The notes below the pieces were generated by a model that had not been told where the DNA came from, made no database searches, and saw only the letters and a list, made by a program, of their open reading frames with translations. From Styela clava (Eukaryota; Chordata; Ascidiacea; Stolidobranchia; Styelidae), in contig NC_135256.1 in the NCBI RefSeq assembly GCF_964204865.1, positions 17,761,703-17,825,702 of the forward strand: a DNA stretch of 64,000 nt, read 5' to 3'. Positions 36,585-50,900 of this stretch are shown piece by piece. How positions within the stretch are numbered: position 1 is the first letter of the stretch; each line of letters starts with the position of its first letter. The translations under genes were made by a program, and so were the position numbers.

Positions 36585-37271
36585 ATGAGGTTCACTGGAT
36601 TGCGACGCGCCATTCATGCTCTTGTTATGGGACCTCCTGGATCAGGGAAAGGAACCGTTTCGACGAGAATACGGAGAGATTTTGACATGCATCACATATC
36701 TAGTGGAGATCTTTTAAGAAGTGGAATAATGAACAATGCAAAACATGCTACCATGGCAAAAGAGTATATTGACACTGGAAAGCTTGTTCCTGATGGTGTG
36801 ATGGTGTCATTGGTTCTTTCACAGCTAAAAAATATTCCGTCATATACCAGTTGGGTGTTAGATGGTTTTCCTAGAACATTATTTCAGGCTGAATCTTTGT
36901 ATCATGGGGAGAGAATCGACACAGTGATCAATCTTGATGTTCCTTTCGATACAATCATGGAACGTTTAAGTGGGAGATGGACTCATCTTTCGAGTGGTCG
37001 TGTTTACAATGAAGGTTTCAATCCCCCTCATAAGCCAGGTTTCGACGACCTCACTGGCGAACCTTTGGTTCAACGGGATGATGACAAACCAGAAACGATT
37101 CATCAAAGGCAGAAAACTTATGTGGAACAAACGCAGCCTCTGCTTGATTTTTTTGAAGAAAAACTACTTTTGCATTCCTTCAGTGGAACAGAAACTGACA
37201 CGATTTATCCTCACATCCTGGAATATCTGAAGACCTTACATAAAACTCAAGAAAAATCCGAGAAATTTTAG
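36585..37271 (+). CDS. AK3: AK3/AK4-type mitochondrial adenylate kinase, intronless, 228 aa
   Basis: The full-length protein lies in one exon. The P-loop GPPGSGKGT is at residues 16-24, the AMP-binding SSGDLLR at 39-45 and DGFPRT at 93-98. The long-form LID domain starts near R131 (GRW, SSGRVYN, FNPPH, LTGEPLVQRDDDKPET) and is followed by FSGTETD. This LID wording is that of AK3/AK4, enzymes of the mitochondrial matrix; AK3 transfers phosphate from GTP to AMP. The basic N-terminus (RFTGLRRA) could act as an uncleaved import signal. Length matches the family, about 223-227 aa. All catalytic arginines I can place are present. AK3 and AK4 cannot be separated confidently. The lack of introns is unusual and could mean a retrocopy. 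Confidence 0.92.
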   Translation: MRFTGLRRAIHALVMGPPGSGKGTVSTRIRRDFDMHHISSGDLLRSGIMNNAKHATMAKEYIDTGKLVPDGVMVSLVLSQLKNIPSYTSWVLDGFPRTLFQAESLYHGERIDTVINLDVPFDTIMERLSGRWTHLSSGRVYNEGFNPPHKPGFDDLTGEPLVQRDDDKPETIHQRQKTYVEQTQPLLDFFEEKLLLHSFSGTETDTIYPHILEYLKTLHKTQEKSEKF

Positions 37272-38922
37272 TCTTCCACTATATTTTGTGCATATAATTT
37301 TTATAATCATTGTTTGAATAATTGTGCATGCAATTTCATTTTATTTTACCCACAGTTAACATTTATTTGAATATTAATCTCGCTAGATTCAATTTTAACT
37401 TATCATGTTTTCACTGCAATAATTTACCTGCCCTATTTGCTTTTGTTGGGTTCATGGCAATTTCTCATTAGTTTATTGTAGTTTATTTAGATTTGGATTT
37501 CAGTAGTTTTAATTGCAGTTTAACTGTCATTCATCCTACTGTAATTTATTATACAATTTTAGAAATTTTTATGGTGTTAAATAGTTAATTTAATGGCAAT
37601 TTTAGCAAATATACTTTTTCACTTTTTAAATTTCTTTTAAAAAAGGGTTATGCCACTTTAACCAAAGCACACCCATGTTAGAAAACCATGACGCAAGTCG
37701 CTTAATCATTGTTTTTTTTATTGTTATTTTTTCTGTTGGTATGTGGAATGGGTGTTGCAATGCAAAGTATATTTGCTTAGTATATATGTATAAGTGAGTA
37801 TGCATATCTCTCAACATTGTCTACATTGTAGATGACTCTGTGCGGGTGCAAGTAATTGTCCGTTCAATAGCTATTTTCCTGTGCATGTATAGGGTTACCA
37901 GTTCTTTGATTTTTTTTTGGAATGGGTTTTTAAACTTCGATTATGATACCGTGTTTTCAAATAGATGTCATTGGGTTGGTCATAGAAAGTTTAATAGTTT
38001 GGGACAAGTGTGATGTTGATATTTTTGGCCCCAGGCATAGCGGTGTGTAGTTTTTATAGTGTAATAACTTAATTTATGAGGGTGCTTTATTTTGTACAAG
38101 CTAGCAACATTGATAATATGTGGAACTTTTGCATTAATTTTCTTCGTTATTTAAATTAGTAGTTACCTGTACCTCTTTGGGGTTGATGGTTACCTGAATG
38201 TTGTATTGTTACATTTACAAAAAAAACTTGGATTCTAAATATTTGATAAACAATATTATATTTTATCTAAAAGCCGTCCGTTATTCATTATATGCCAAAA
38301 TGTATATATTAATTTGCAGTAAACTTTTTTCAAAATTTATTGATATATTATAGATAGATACTAATTAAGATGTAAAAATTTGTTGATGACCAAGGAATGT
38401 TCAAATTGAATAAAACTATTCGAATAATTCTGCTCAAATATATCGGTAATATATTCTTGGAGTCAAAAAATTTATGAAATTTGACAAATTATTTTCATAC
38501 CATATAATATCTTACATGCAAAAAAAAGGTCATTGATAAGTAATAATTGTAATAAATTAGAAAACCAAACCAAATTATGCAGATCTATACTCATATATTT
38601 CTATATATTTTAAAATTCTCGTTATATATAATATATTGATTTGTGCAAACTTCTATTAAAAATATTGATATACACTGAACATGATCAAATTGAGAATATG
38701 TTCAATAAAATTTTTTCAAAATATATTCGGAGGGAAAATTTTTTTGATTTTGGTGATTTCTATGTATAAATAATCTCATCATTTTGCACCTTTCAATTAT
38801 TACTATGAATCCTGTATATCATTTTATCATAGCATACACGATTTGTAGCCATTATTTGCTGCTTTTATAAAACTAATCACTATACCAATATGAGTGAATT
38901 TAATTTCTTTACACCAATATTT
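37272..38922. other. AT-rich spacer between adenylate kinase and UNC13-like genes
   Basis: Very AT-rich. AATAAA occurs at 38409-38414 and again near 38704, which could end a long adenylate kinase 3' untranslated region. No coding exon is seen. Confidence 0.4.
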
Positions 38923-38946
38923 CAGTGTTGCGATTAAAAATAAAAC

Positions 38947-41900
38947 ATGGATGATTTGAATAAACCAAGTTTTGATATGAGCGAAATTTCTTTAAGCGGA
39001 TTTTTAAATGAATTGGTAGTACAAGATAAGATATTTTGGGAAAAGAAAGGAAACGTAGAAGACAATGAATGTTTAATGACGAAGTAAGTTTCATGGTATT
39101 TGATTATTTTGAACCTCTGCTCTAAACAAGGCTCCAGATGAGAAGCCACTCGTGCAAGTATTGAATTGGTTGCTTTCACATAGTCTGCTGAATGTATAAC
39201 ACTTTGGGGTGAGTTGTGTTCGCCATGCAACCTTTATATTCAGAACATGTTTGTTAGCCTTATGAAAAAGTGTAGGAAGACTGGTAGGAACAAATTAATG
39301 TAAAATGAGCTAATATGTAATTGTTAAGTCAAATTTCAAAGTTAATTTGATGTGATACCTTCATTAATTTAGACAAGTTTACTCAAAATATATTCAAACA
39401 GGATAAATATGTAAGCTTTTAATAGTCTGATTATTTAGGTAGGCTACATTCAGAATTTGTCACACAGGAATTCAGCTCTAATGTCCAACATTATATTCCT
39501 TCATTATTAATACTGGTTTATTGATAATAGGATTTATTTGGTCACATTCCATTTGAAAGAATCGATGCGGTATGGGACTGTATCATATATTCTGATTGTT
39601 CAACTTTTATTACAACAAAACTAATGCCTATTATTCCATTTACAGGCATGGAAATTCGGTTTCAGATATTCATGATCATTTCAGAAAACTTGAGTGAGTA
39701 TATTCAATTAATTCAACTGTATATATTTTCTGATTTTTATATATCAGTCATCACAATTTTGTTCTAAATAAGTTAAAAAAAATCAATAGTACACTATTGT
39801 TTGGTAGCTTTAAATTGATATTTCAACTCGCCTAGTCATTGTGCATATGTACAGATATATGCATAAAAATTGGTACTCCTGAAGTATGTGAACCAAGATG
39901 GCGGACACCGGAACGTAGTATGTGTACCAGGTTGGGGTTAGGCCATAATTTGATTCCCATTTTCTTTATTTTAGTTCTATTACGAGTTCGGGGACTAGCC
40001 AAGTGACTCCCTTAGTATTTGTACCAGAAATTACGGCTTAATAACCCTAACCTGGTACACATACTACGTTCCGGTGTCTGCCATCTTGGTTCACATACTT
40101 CGGGAGTACCTAAAATTTAGTTGATTTTTTAATGTAAGATAAAAGTAAAATTTTCATAGATGTTTTCATAATATTTTTGCTCTATTTTTTCAGACCCGAA
40201 TATTGTTCACGATTATCTAAAGACAGTATTTCCGGATTGGATTCCACCGTCAGACAAAACTCGACACCTGCAATGTCAATAACAAACACAGAGCATATTG
40301 TTTTTGACATAACTTCATCAGATGAAGATGACAAAATTGATTCTTCGGCAGTGCGGCCATCTACGTTATTGAGGCAATCATCAAGACCAATGGCTGCACC
40401 TCGCAGGAGACATTGTAGTGAAGGAAATTCTTTCACACCTAGACGCCCATCGATCCTAGAATCTTTAGCTCTCGGAAGATCGCCGAGGATGTTTGCTGGT
40501 TTGTGAATGATGTTTTTCAGAGAATAAATCCTTATAGCCTAATATATATATACAGGGTGTCTATAAAGTCCCTTTACAATTTCAATTTTGTTATGAAGTC
40601 AGTTTTGTTGTCTCAACCAGATTTGTTGTTTTTAAATCAGCATTGTTACCTCATTTTATACATCTGTGTGGGCAAAAACAATATATATGTATCAATAAAT
40701 TTCCTTTGCAATTTTCAAATATTTCAAGACTGTATAGACACCGTATATGTCAGCTAAAATTATCGTTATAAGAGCACCATACTATATGATAAAAACAATA
40801 TTCATACATATGTGTGCAAAATCGGCAAAATGGAATTAAGGTTCATTTGACTTTTATGGGTTTTTCATGAGATTGAGCCATCCCATCGCCTTATCTCTCT
40901 GTAATACTTATGAACTACCGCACTTTATTAAGTTCCTCATTGTGGATTGCATTAGATCAGGGGTTCCCAAACTAGGGGTCGCGACTCCAAATTGGGTCGG
41001 AGTGATAAGTAGGTAGGGTCGCAAACAGGTCATGGGGTCGGTGGGGAGGATGGATGTACAAAACATCTGAGATTTGACAAACCATGTTAAATTTAAGAGT
41101 TTGTACCATGGCTTACTGTAAAATTGGCATCGCTCTATGCTTATGCTGTAGAAAATGTAGGTATTTATTGTGACATCACTGTTTGGTTTTAGCTTATTTC
41201 ACTTAAGACCACCACATGACCAAACTCAAAAGTCCAATGAAAGAAGCTCTAAAGTTTCATAATATATATATATATATATATTGACCTGGGGTCGCATCGG
41301 ACACTTGAAAGTTGTCTTTGGGGTCATCCTGGAAAAAAGCTTGGGAACCCCTGCATTAGATAATGATGCAGGTCACCATTAGAATTTAGAAAATATTTGA
41401 TCATGGTGTATGAATGTGGCATTGCAACATAATTGTCAATCCAATTCTGTTTGGCTTATTACAATCCCAACGTCAGGCAATCCTTCATTTGGACTAAGCT
41501 CTGTGAAACCCAACACTTCTATGTATAAATTTTAGTTGCTGGTCCACATGATTCAACCGAAAGTTTGCAAAGTAGAGGAAGCGATACCAGCAAGTATGAA
41601 ACCGTTTCAAAATCATCAGAACTTCATCTATACAGAGCAGCATCATTGTGTTGTTCGTATTCTATTCTTTATTCAAATCAGAGTAAAAGTAAGTAAAATG
41701 GTTCAAATCTTAATACAATTATTATGTCATGATTCTGATAAACTTTTATTTTAGGTGGTATTTCAAATTTCTGATGATGCTAAAAGCCCGGCACCAGCAG
41801 TCAGTCATATGAACTTGCTTGGACTATTGTGTAATTTCCATTTTGGGGAAAAATTCTTCAATTTGTACTTTTGTAAACATCAGTATATTGTATCTACTTA

Positions 41901-44900
41901 ACTAGTAATATATTTATGGAATGATATCACCTTAATGACAAATTTTTGTTTTTCGTAATTCAGACCCAGAAAAAGAATTTTCACATTTGAATGTTCTGCC
42001 AGCAAAAGATTATAACAGGTGAAGATTTGAAAAAATTATTTATTGATATTTATAAAAATGGGAAAGGGATATTATCAAAGCATTGTCATTTTAGATTGAG
42101 TCCTCTGCACACATCAATATGTTTAATGCAAAATACCTACCGATATTCCCAATATTGCTCTCTAAGCATGAAAATTTTTTTTTTAATGAAGTGTTTTCCA
42201 ATCTTCAAAGCTTTCGATGTGTCGAAAGCTGCAATATTTTAAGGAACAAGAATTTTTCATGTTCTGAACTGCCCACCTAATTTATCTAGCCTGTAATTGT
42301 AGAGCTTGTAGTAAATTTGGAACTTATTTGGAAGCTTATTCGAATGACTTTTATTTTATTTGAAATGCAGGAGTATGGCTGACAGACTCCTTGAATATCT
42401 ACGACTGATATTTAACATCAGCGAAAAGAAACACCGACAATATCAAGTAATTGATTCATCTCAGAAGAAGAGCAAAAGAGAAATTCTTGATCAAAATCTT
42501 CATGAACAATTGAGATTGTTAGAAACCGATTCACATCCTTACTATTCACCAGCGAATTTCCAGGTTCATTTTCATTTTTTTCATGTACGATCAAGATAAG
42601 ATGGTTGACTGCATCGTATAGCTGATTTCAATATAAGGTGTGACCTATTTCAGATCTCAAGAAGGATTTGTCAATAATTATCAAATAAACAAAGAAAGCT
42701 GATTTCAAAGTATGCGATGAGCGACATTAAAATAATGTTTCGTATGCGTCCCATCCCCTTTGAATCAACTAGCCCAAGGATTACATAAGAACAATTTGAA
42801 ATTGAAAAAATACCATAAATTATGTTTTGTTATAGAATTCAACTGCTATGAAATTAGAAAAAAACAAATTTTTTTAGGAATATAGTTAATGTATGTAATC
42901 TAGTTAGATGACAATTGTCTTTTTACTACGGAATTTTGACAAAAAAATTTTCTTTCAGCCATGTGATATAAATCATTAAATGTGGTCAGATGATCAAATT
43001 TCTGTAAACAAAATAAATACTAAACCATTTTGCTTTGTCATTCAATTTTTTTTGTATTATTGTGGTGTTTTATTTTGTCGTAAAGATTGTAAATTTATAT
43101 TGTTAATTGAGAGCGGTCACATGCCGAACCTAGAATAATAATGTATATAGATATTTATTTGTCATTGTAAGTCGCTTCATTTGTATTGGGTTAGGTTTTT
43201 AGGATCCAAATCACGAGTGACTGCTACTATGGTATTTGATAACACTTCCGCCTATCTTTCATAAATCTAATGTTATGCTATTCAAGGAAACGATTCTTGA
43301 ATATGTTGACATGTTAGTGGCGCATTGGTACTGATACGTTAAGGCTTTAGCTGGTTGCCACGTGTGATGAAAAATGAGTGAATTTAAGCTTGTTAATAAC
43401 ATTCAGCATAAAAAGTGTTTTCATGAATAACATAAAAGTATCAGGTCCTACATGTGGTGGAGGAAAATTGAAAAACCTAAAATAATGCAATAATCTTTTA
43501 GCGTTGGTTTTCATCTTTGAGTACTTGAAATTTGATATAAATTGGTCCATTAGTTGAAGAAATAAGTGATTTGTATATCAACAACAACAACAATCACCCT
43601 GACATAGGTTCACTTTGTTTCCAACGAAGATATTTTCAGTAAGTGAAAAATATATATTTGCCTCCTTTTGAAAAGTTGCATTACAAATTTCAGGGGAATC
43701 AGTATTTCACTTATGGGTGCAACTTCCGCATAGAAAAGGCTTTTGCTAGAAATAAACCCTTGCTATATTAATATGCTGAGTTTTAAAGTAAACGAATTAT
43801 TTTATCAAAAGACATCAATAAACTATAGACGCGCACATATAGATCCAAGTGAGAACAAGATATCAATTATTTTAACCTAACTCTCTTGGCGCTCCAGAAG
43901 TGTGTGTACCAATATGGAGGTACGATAACTAATTTTGTTCCCCTACTTTAAATCAAATTGTATTAAGGGACTGAAACTTATGGGCAGGGGGTATATTCAC
44001 TTTGCTAAACAAACAGTCCCCGAACTCATAATAGAACTAAAATAAGGAAAATGGGAATAAAATTATGGCCTAAACCTAACCTGGTACACACACCACGGAA
44101 GTACCACTCCCTGTCTGTCGAAAGGTTCACAACAATGCCTCATCATTGTGACATAAGGAAATACTTACTTATCCACCGAATTACGTGATCACCCCCACTT
44201 CATCCTGAAAAGTGAAGTTTATTTATTCATTAAAGATTCTGTGAAGAAAGCAAGTCAAATACATGTTAGAAGGTCATTAGGTATTAATGTTTGACTACTT
44301 TGATCAACTTGATGTAATTGAATAAACATATTTGCGATTTAGAACTTTTAGGTATTAGTTGCGGTGATTTACCGGAACGGTATAACGGGATTGTACTGAG
44401 GTACAAAAGCTATAGATTTTGGATATGATTTGCGATTGTTGATGATAAAATACTTTTAAAATAGTACCAGCAATAAAATTTTGATTGCTAGTAGTTGATT
44501 CAGCTTGTTGTCTCATCTGCATTATTTGCAGACTGTCTTTGTTTTATCTGATTGCATAACATGACTTAACAAAGTCCAACTGTGCATTCGTGCTTAATGT
44601 TTATTTAATAAATGTTTGATGACCTGGTGGCCTATATGTTTGAACTGATAGATTGAGTTTACAACTAAAGTTCCCATTAGCTTTGAGGAACTTATATATT
44701 TGTCAATAATTTAACAACTCTTAAATGATATGTATTTTTGATTATTTTCATAAATTCTGTGAAACAATGTGTTCTGTGAAATGAAACAATGACATGCTTA
44801 AATTTACTAAATGATTTAATTTACTTCATACATTTTTTACAACTTTCTCATTTGGTATGAATTGTTCCAGAAATTCATTGATGTTTTTCAGATGTAATGT

Positions 44901-47900
44901 CTGCTGTCTAACTATTTGTCTGTACCACAATTTCCTAATGTTTCCAAATCAATGCTACCTGTAAATGATAGGCTACCTAACATTTTACTAGTTTTGATAC
45001 ATTCTGCCTTATGGTTCAAATATGGAATAATATTTTATTAAATTGGCTCATGCAAAACTGAAATTTGTACATAGTATTATATATTAAAGGATATTGACTT
45101 TCATAATGCATAATCCATTCCTAATTTTTTTCTGATTGGAGTTAAAAAATAATCAAGTCATGTAACGTTATTACGGATATTATAACTTTTGTGCTGATTT
45201 GCCATTGTACATTTTTTTAATTATTGTTTTTACTTTTTTTTAGAGTGACATCGATCACAAAATATGGCAGGACAAAGAAAGACAGCAAATTAATGTACTT
45301 CTTGGTGGTCGAATTCCGAAATCAAGTCGACAGAGACATACCACCAATCCACGTAATAGATGTCATGAATACAGAGATATTTTAAAGAAAGTATGCTTAT
45401 TTAATTTATGATTAAAATGGATATCATTCATAGGTTCAGGCAGGATTGATAATTATGGATGAGGTGATCACTTGATTACATGCCATCACAGAGTGGTTTA
45501 TGAACCACTGATTGGTTACAACATATTTAATTCAAAAACAAAAATGAATATCATTTGTAGGTTTGAGTTTGGGTGATATTTATGCTTAAGAAGATTGATT
45601 GACTGCATGCCATTAGTTGTTTACAATTCAAATACATACAATCAGAATGATAAACTGGTAAATTACCTAGGGTGCTGGTTCACCATATGCACTCTCTCCT
45701 AATGAGGTAAATGTATAGGGTGACCCAAAAAACGAAACCCAGTCTGAAAACTTTGAATCACCCATCAACCGCACACGTATAATCGCCTCATCTACATTTT
45801 GACTGCATTAGGTGGGTGAATTGAAGCGCGTATTTCCCTGTGTGTTTAAAACTAGATTGAAGAATTTGGTATAAACATGCTTGAAAATCTGTCCAAGTGA
45901 AATAAGCAAATGGCGACTGGTTCAATTTAAACTGTTAACATTACCTTATTCCTGATTATAGTGATTAGTCATTGCTATAGAAAAATTTAAGTTAATGATG
46001 GCAGTAACATCCATTCTCTTAATGTACTGTAAATTGAAGGAGATTGGCTAAACTCATATATTTTACTATTAAGATTGCTTTGCAAAACTAGTTGGATAAT
46101 TTAATCTAGTTTCAAAGAGGAAAACTGTACAAATTCATCGTACAATTGTGCATATTCATTCAGTTTCGAAAATATTGCCTGATTTTTCTAACTTTACCAG
46201 TGATCGAGTCAAACCTATGTTTTTTGTCTACTTGACCAATGTCAAGTTTGTTTTTTAGAATGAGGATCATGACATGATAATCACATTAATCCTCAAATCA
46301 AAACTTTTGTGTACTGATTGTAAATAAAACTACATATTTGATTCATTTTTACACCTTTATCATAATATTCTCAAAGCTTTGATTTTCCAATAGCTCTTAA
46401 TATTATGTATATTTATTTTAATTGTCTATATCTTGTCTAGGTTATCGTTTTTGATGTGGAGGAAACCAAGCGACATGTCAGTAGTAATGAATCTTTGACT
46501 AATGGTAATTATTCAGGTAACTTTACCACTTTATAATATTATGACCAAAAAGGTGAATATAAATAAGTAATAAGAATAGCACCTCAAAGATGAATTCTCA
46601 TCTAGTGTTTCTAGGGTAGTTCATACGACACAATGGCCTGGTGGTTATGGCATTGATTGTAACTATGTTGGTATTGTAGGTTAAAATATCTCCAATTGAA
46701 ATCTCGTGCCCACCACAACACCCAGGGTATAATAAATTGGGTAGCCAATCTCGATTTGCAAATATTTCTGTTTCTCTAAAATATAGTAGCCCTTCACATG
46801 TCAGTGGATGTTTGTACCAAGCCTTGTTTACAGTGAAAAATGTGTATAAAAACAAAAAGTACTGTAAGCAAGTTTTTTTGCTATTTGGTATTGTCAAGAC
46901 TAATTCATAGCTAATAATGAAGAGCATAATTTGAAAAAGCGTTTTGGTGAATTTAAAAATAGTCAATATTATATTGTTCTTTATGGGTCGTTACTATGTG
47001 TAAATATAATGTGACTTTAATTTCATCAGGATCAGATTCCAGTTACGGTCAAGGTGGCTTGAAACAAGCAGACATTATTAGCAAATGTGGAAAAAGACTT
47101 TTAGGAGAATTTGCTGAAAGACACAGAGTTGGAATTGTCACCCAATTGTGCTTTTATCTCCAATTAGCTGATGACTGTATTGAAAATGAAATACTTCAAC
47201 TAGACAACTTGACATTCACAGCTTTGACAAATAAGGTTGGTTACAGATAATAATTTTTACTTGGCGTATATCTGGGTTTTAACTTCCCAAAAGTTATTGA
47301 TTTTAATTCAGCTAGTGGAAAATAATTTAGATTCTATAGAAATGGAAATTTCAATGCCTAAAAATCTATATTTTGTTCGAATGAGTTTATAATATCAAAA
47401 TAAATGCACATAATTTCATCTTTTTTCTGTTGATTTCTGATCGCACAAAATAATCAGGTGCCAATCAACATGAAAATTGTAATACTCTAACGCGGGCTTT
47501 GTGCATTCAAATGAGTCTTTATATCAAAATGTTTTCCTGTTATTTTTTAGGTTAGAGTCTCATTAGGGATGTCCATATCTTCATGCAGGGGCATTCTAAA
47601 TTTCTCTCGTATGTAAGATAACATATATTAAAGTCGTTCATAATTATGATATTTGCTATATTGTACTTAAAACATGTGATAAAAACTTGGCTTAGCAAGT
47701 TTTTTTTTATCAAATATTATTTTTATTACAATCATTTAAACTTTATATTTGTAATATTTCTAGTCAATTTTTCAAATTTACAAAATATTAATATTTTTTG
47801 CAAAAAATATGATCGATGAGATTGTAGTCCAGTTATTTTTTCATGCATATGACATTGGCATCATCGCATGATTCTATAGCTCAAAATGGTATTCCTAAAT

Positions 47901-50900
47901 TTCACAATGTTCTCTACGCACTCGAATGTTAACTTTATTGCCAATATTTGCTTGTCTAGTTGGTTGGAGCAAACATCACTTAAAGTGGCTATAATAATGC
48001 TGAACAATGCTGTTTCTATTTGAATATGCTTTCTTTTGTGAGCGTAACCTATATTTTATATGTTTCTTTCAGCTTGATATGCTCTATTCATTACTAGAAG
48101 AAGAAAATCCTCTCTGCATTTCTGAAATGGAAATTTTACTCTACGTCACAGGTTTGGCAATGACTTTTATGTGTTTTATTTGAAGCTCTGTGCCATCGAA
48201 CAGGTTGCAAAATCGAACAGGTTGATTCTATTCAATATTCTGAGCGGTTCAAAAGATCGATCCAGTTTTTTTCTGAACTTTGACTCCACCTCTTGACTCT
48301 GGAATAATAATATTTTGACTATAAAAACTTTTCCTCCTTAGTTTCAAAAATTTAATTTTGTCTCCACAATTTTAATGAATCAAGTCTCAAACAGGGGTTT
48401 CAAAAGACATATCGGGATGATCGAATTTCAATGCAAAATAAATTATATTTGATTTCTCAAAATTTTGATTTTAGAAATAATTTAGAATAGTTTCATATGA
48501 ATCATTTCATTTTGACCAGTTGAAGTCTCACAATATGTAACTTATGAAAACTGTATAAAACAGAAAATTAATTCACTGTTCGTCTTAAATTTATCAGCAT
48601 TTATAAAACAAACACATTGGATATACTTCTATGTGCACTTTGTTGAGAATTTAAGATATATATTGTTGAACCAATTCAAAATATATTAGAAATTATGTTT
48701 TCTTCACTTGATTCTTCAAATTTGGCCATTGCCGGCAAAGTTCTGACTCTCGATCTTAGACATTCAGAATTTCAATCCTCCGAGATTTGGAATATATAAC
48801 TAAAATCCGGACTGTACAAAGATATTTAATTTGATATTCGTTTATTATAACATAGCAAATTTCATTCAACGAGTCAAAAATCTTGTGACAAATCTTCTTA
48901 CTGATTGGTTACCAACTACAAAAGAATTGCAAAATGGTCTTCAGTTGGCTCGAGCATCATTTCAACTCCAGAGTTTCTTGCATGGTGTTGAAGACAGTGA
49001 GTGGCCAACGTGTTTGTCAAGTTGGTTTGAGTGAGTATATTCTTAATTATAAAATATTTCAACAATGTATAGTGGTTTGAATGAAAATCAATTTACCTTA
49101 AACAAGGTAAATTGGTTCACCAAATTGTTTTTGGCTCTGATGATTGCTGAAGTGAAGACCCACAAATCACAATACTGATAACAAATTGGTTTTTGAAAAA
49201 TTTTAAAGATCAATAACACAATGCTATGGCGATCAATAACACAATGCTATGGCGCCGCTACTACCAAAAAGGGGTTTATGTTTGGTTTTTGCGATTTTAT
49301 TATGGAATTACTGTATACTTATTGTTTAAAGTTTGTGAACGTGTCTTTAATCAGCAAGGCATCAAAGGCACGCTCATAATAACAAGCGCACGAAGAATAA
49401 CAATTGCACAGTTGTGTCTTCAAAGCAATGCATGCATTGCACAAACCTTAATGTCGCAAGCGAACATGTCTTTAATCATCAAGGCACTAGAGGCACACTC
49501 GCAATAACGAGCATGATGAATAACAATTGTGCAATTGTGTCAGGCTAGTGGTCTATATCCTTAATTTTTTATTGGAAATCAGTACAGAATTTAGCGTGAT
49601 CTACTCAAATACGAAAAATGCTTTAGTCATCAAAATAAAAAAAATAGAAGAAAGTATGAAACGTTTTAGGAACTGAAAATATAAAGAATTTACTTTATAA
49701 AATTTTAAAATTTTGTTTTATTTTTTTATTCTTTTGCCAAGGTCAGCAACAATTCAAAAATATTGTTCCTGCAGAAAACCAAAATTTACAGAAATTGAAA
49801 CTGTATTAGCTTCAGTAACTCATGCCGTAGATGTGTTAAAAATAATGCAGAAAGGTAGAAAAAGTGTCAAACAAACTGACTATGAGGTAAGTAGTTATTA
49901 TTGATTAATACTGTATTGAAAATACTTAAACCGGTTATTGATATTTGTTTGTACAACATTGACCAAACACCTAAAACTGTAATAGGCTAAATTGATAAAC
50001 TAATTCTATACCTATCTTGATGTGGTATCTGTTGTTTGTGGTATCTGGTGGAAGGCAGTTATATGCTACGTATATAATTAGCCTACTCATGCTATATAAT
50101 CTGCCATCTCTCAGGAATAGTATGAAATCCTGAAGATTCCATGAATTATATTTTATGATATCATGTCAGTTTAAAATTGACTGTGATAAATGCAAATGGA
50201 TACTCTTAGGATAATATAAAAACCAGTGTGTGAAATTATTATGAAAGATAAAGATCACTTTACCGGCCGTATTTATACTGAGTGCTTGCTTGTATAATGC
50301 CAGGTACAGTATAACGAGCAACTCATTTTTTTTAATAGGAAGCACTTTCATGTTTTGAGCATTTCCATGTAAACACTCGAGCCCCTGACCTGCGTCGCAA
50401 CTGTGTCTAATTATCTTTTCAAAATGATCATTTTTTGCAGGCTGTATTCAGTAATTATATACCGAATTTTCCTCATGCTGTTAGCAATGGATTGTATGAT
50501 GCCGTCATGGCTGACGTTAAACTCCTTGATAATGCTCTCTCACTGATGAAATCTACACTTGTGTGGCGTCAGAATAATCCATATAATGATTCCTTGGACT
50601 TAAATGATATTGCACTTGCATATAAGTAAGTATATTTTTGGTTATAAACATTACATAAAGAAGAAAACATGAAATTTTTTTGTTATTCCAATATGGTTCA
50701 TGTAACCCAGAGGTCGGCAACCTTTCGTCACTCGCGGGCCAAAATTAATAGTTGCAAGTCATTGGCGAGCCGCACATATTTATAAAAAGTTAAAAACTGA
50801 ACGGATGGTAAATGAATCACATTTTTTCACACAGACAGAAGTTACATTTTATGCAGCATGCGAAGATTGATCATTTGAACATTTTTTGCGCCATTAAACC

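Noticed and set aside
41755-41830. An extra UNC13-like exon after the TTTTAG at 41755
   Set aside because: The required frame meets stops within a few codons; the acceptor before 41964 keeps the frame instead.
42371-42600. Similarity of RLLEYLRLIFNISEKK to the MEKK4 N-terminal region
   Set aside because: The resemblance covers only one short helix; the rest of the protein fits the UNC13 MUN pattern and has no kinase domain.
45714-45800. A MITE starting GGGTGACCCAAAAAACGAAAC
   Set aside because: No matching inverted end or target duplication was found nearby.
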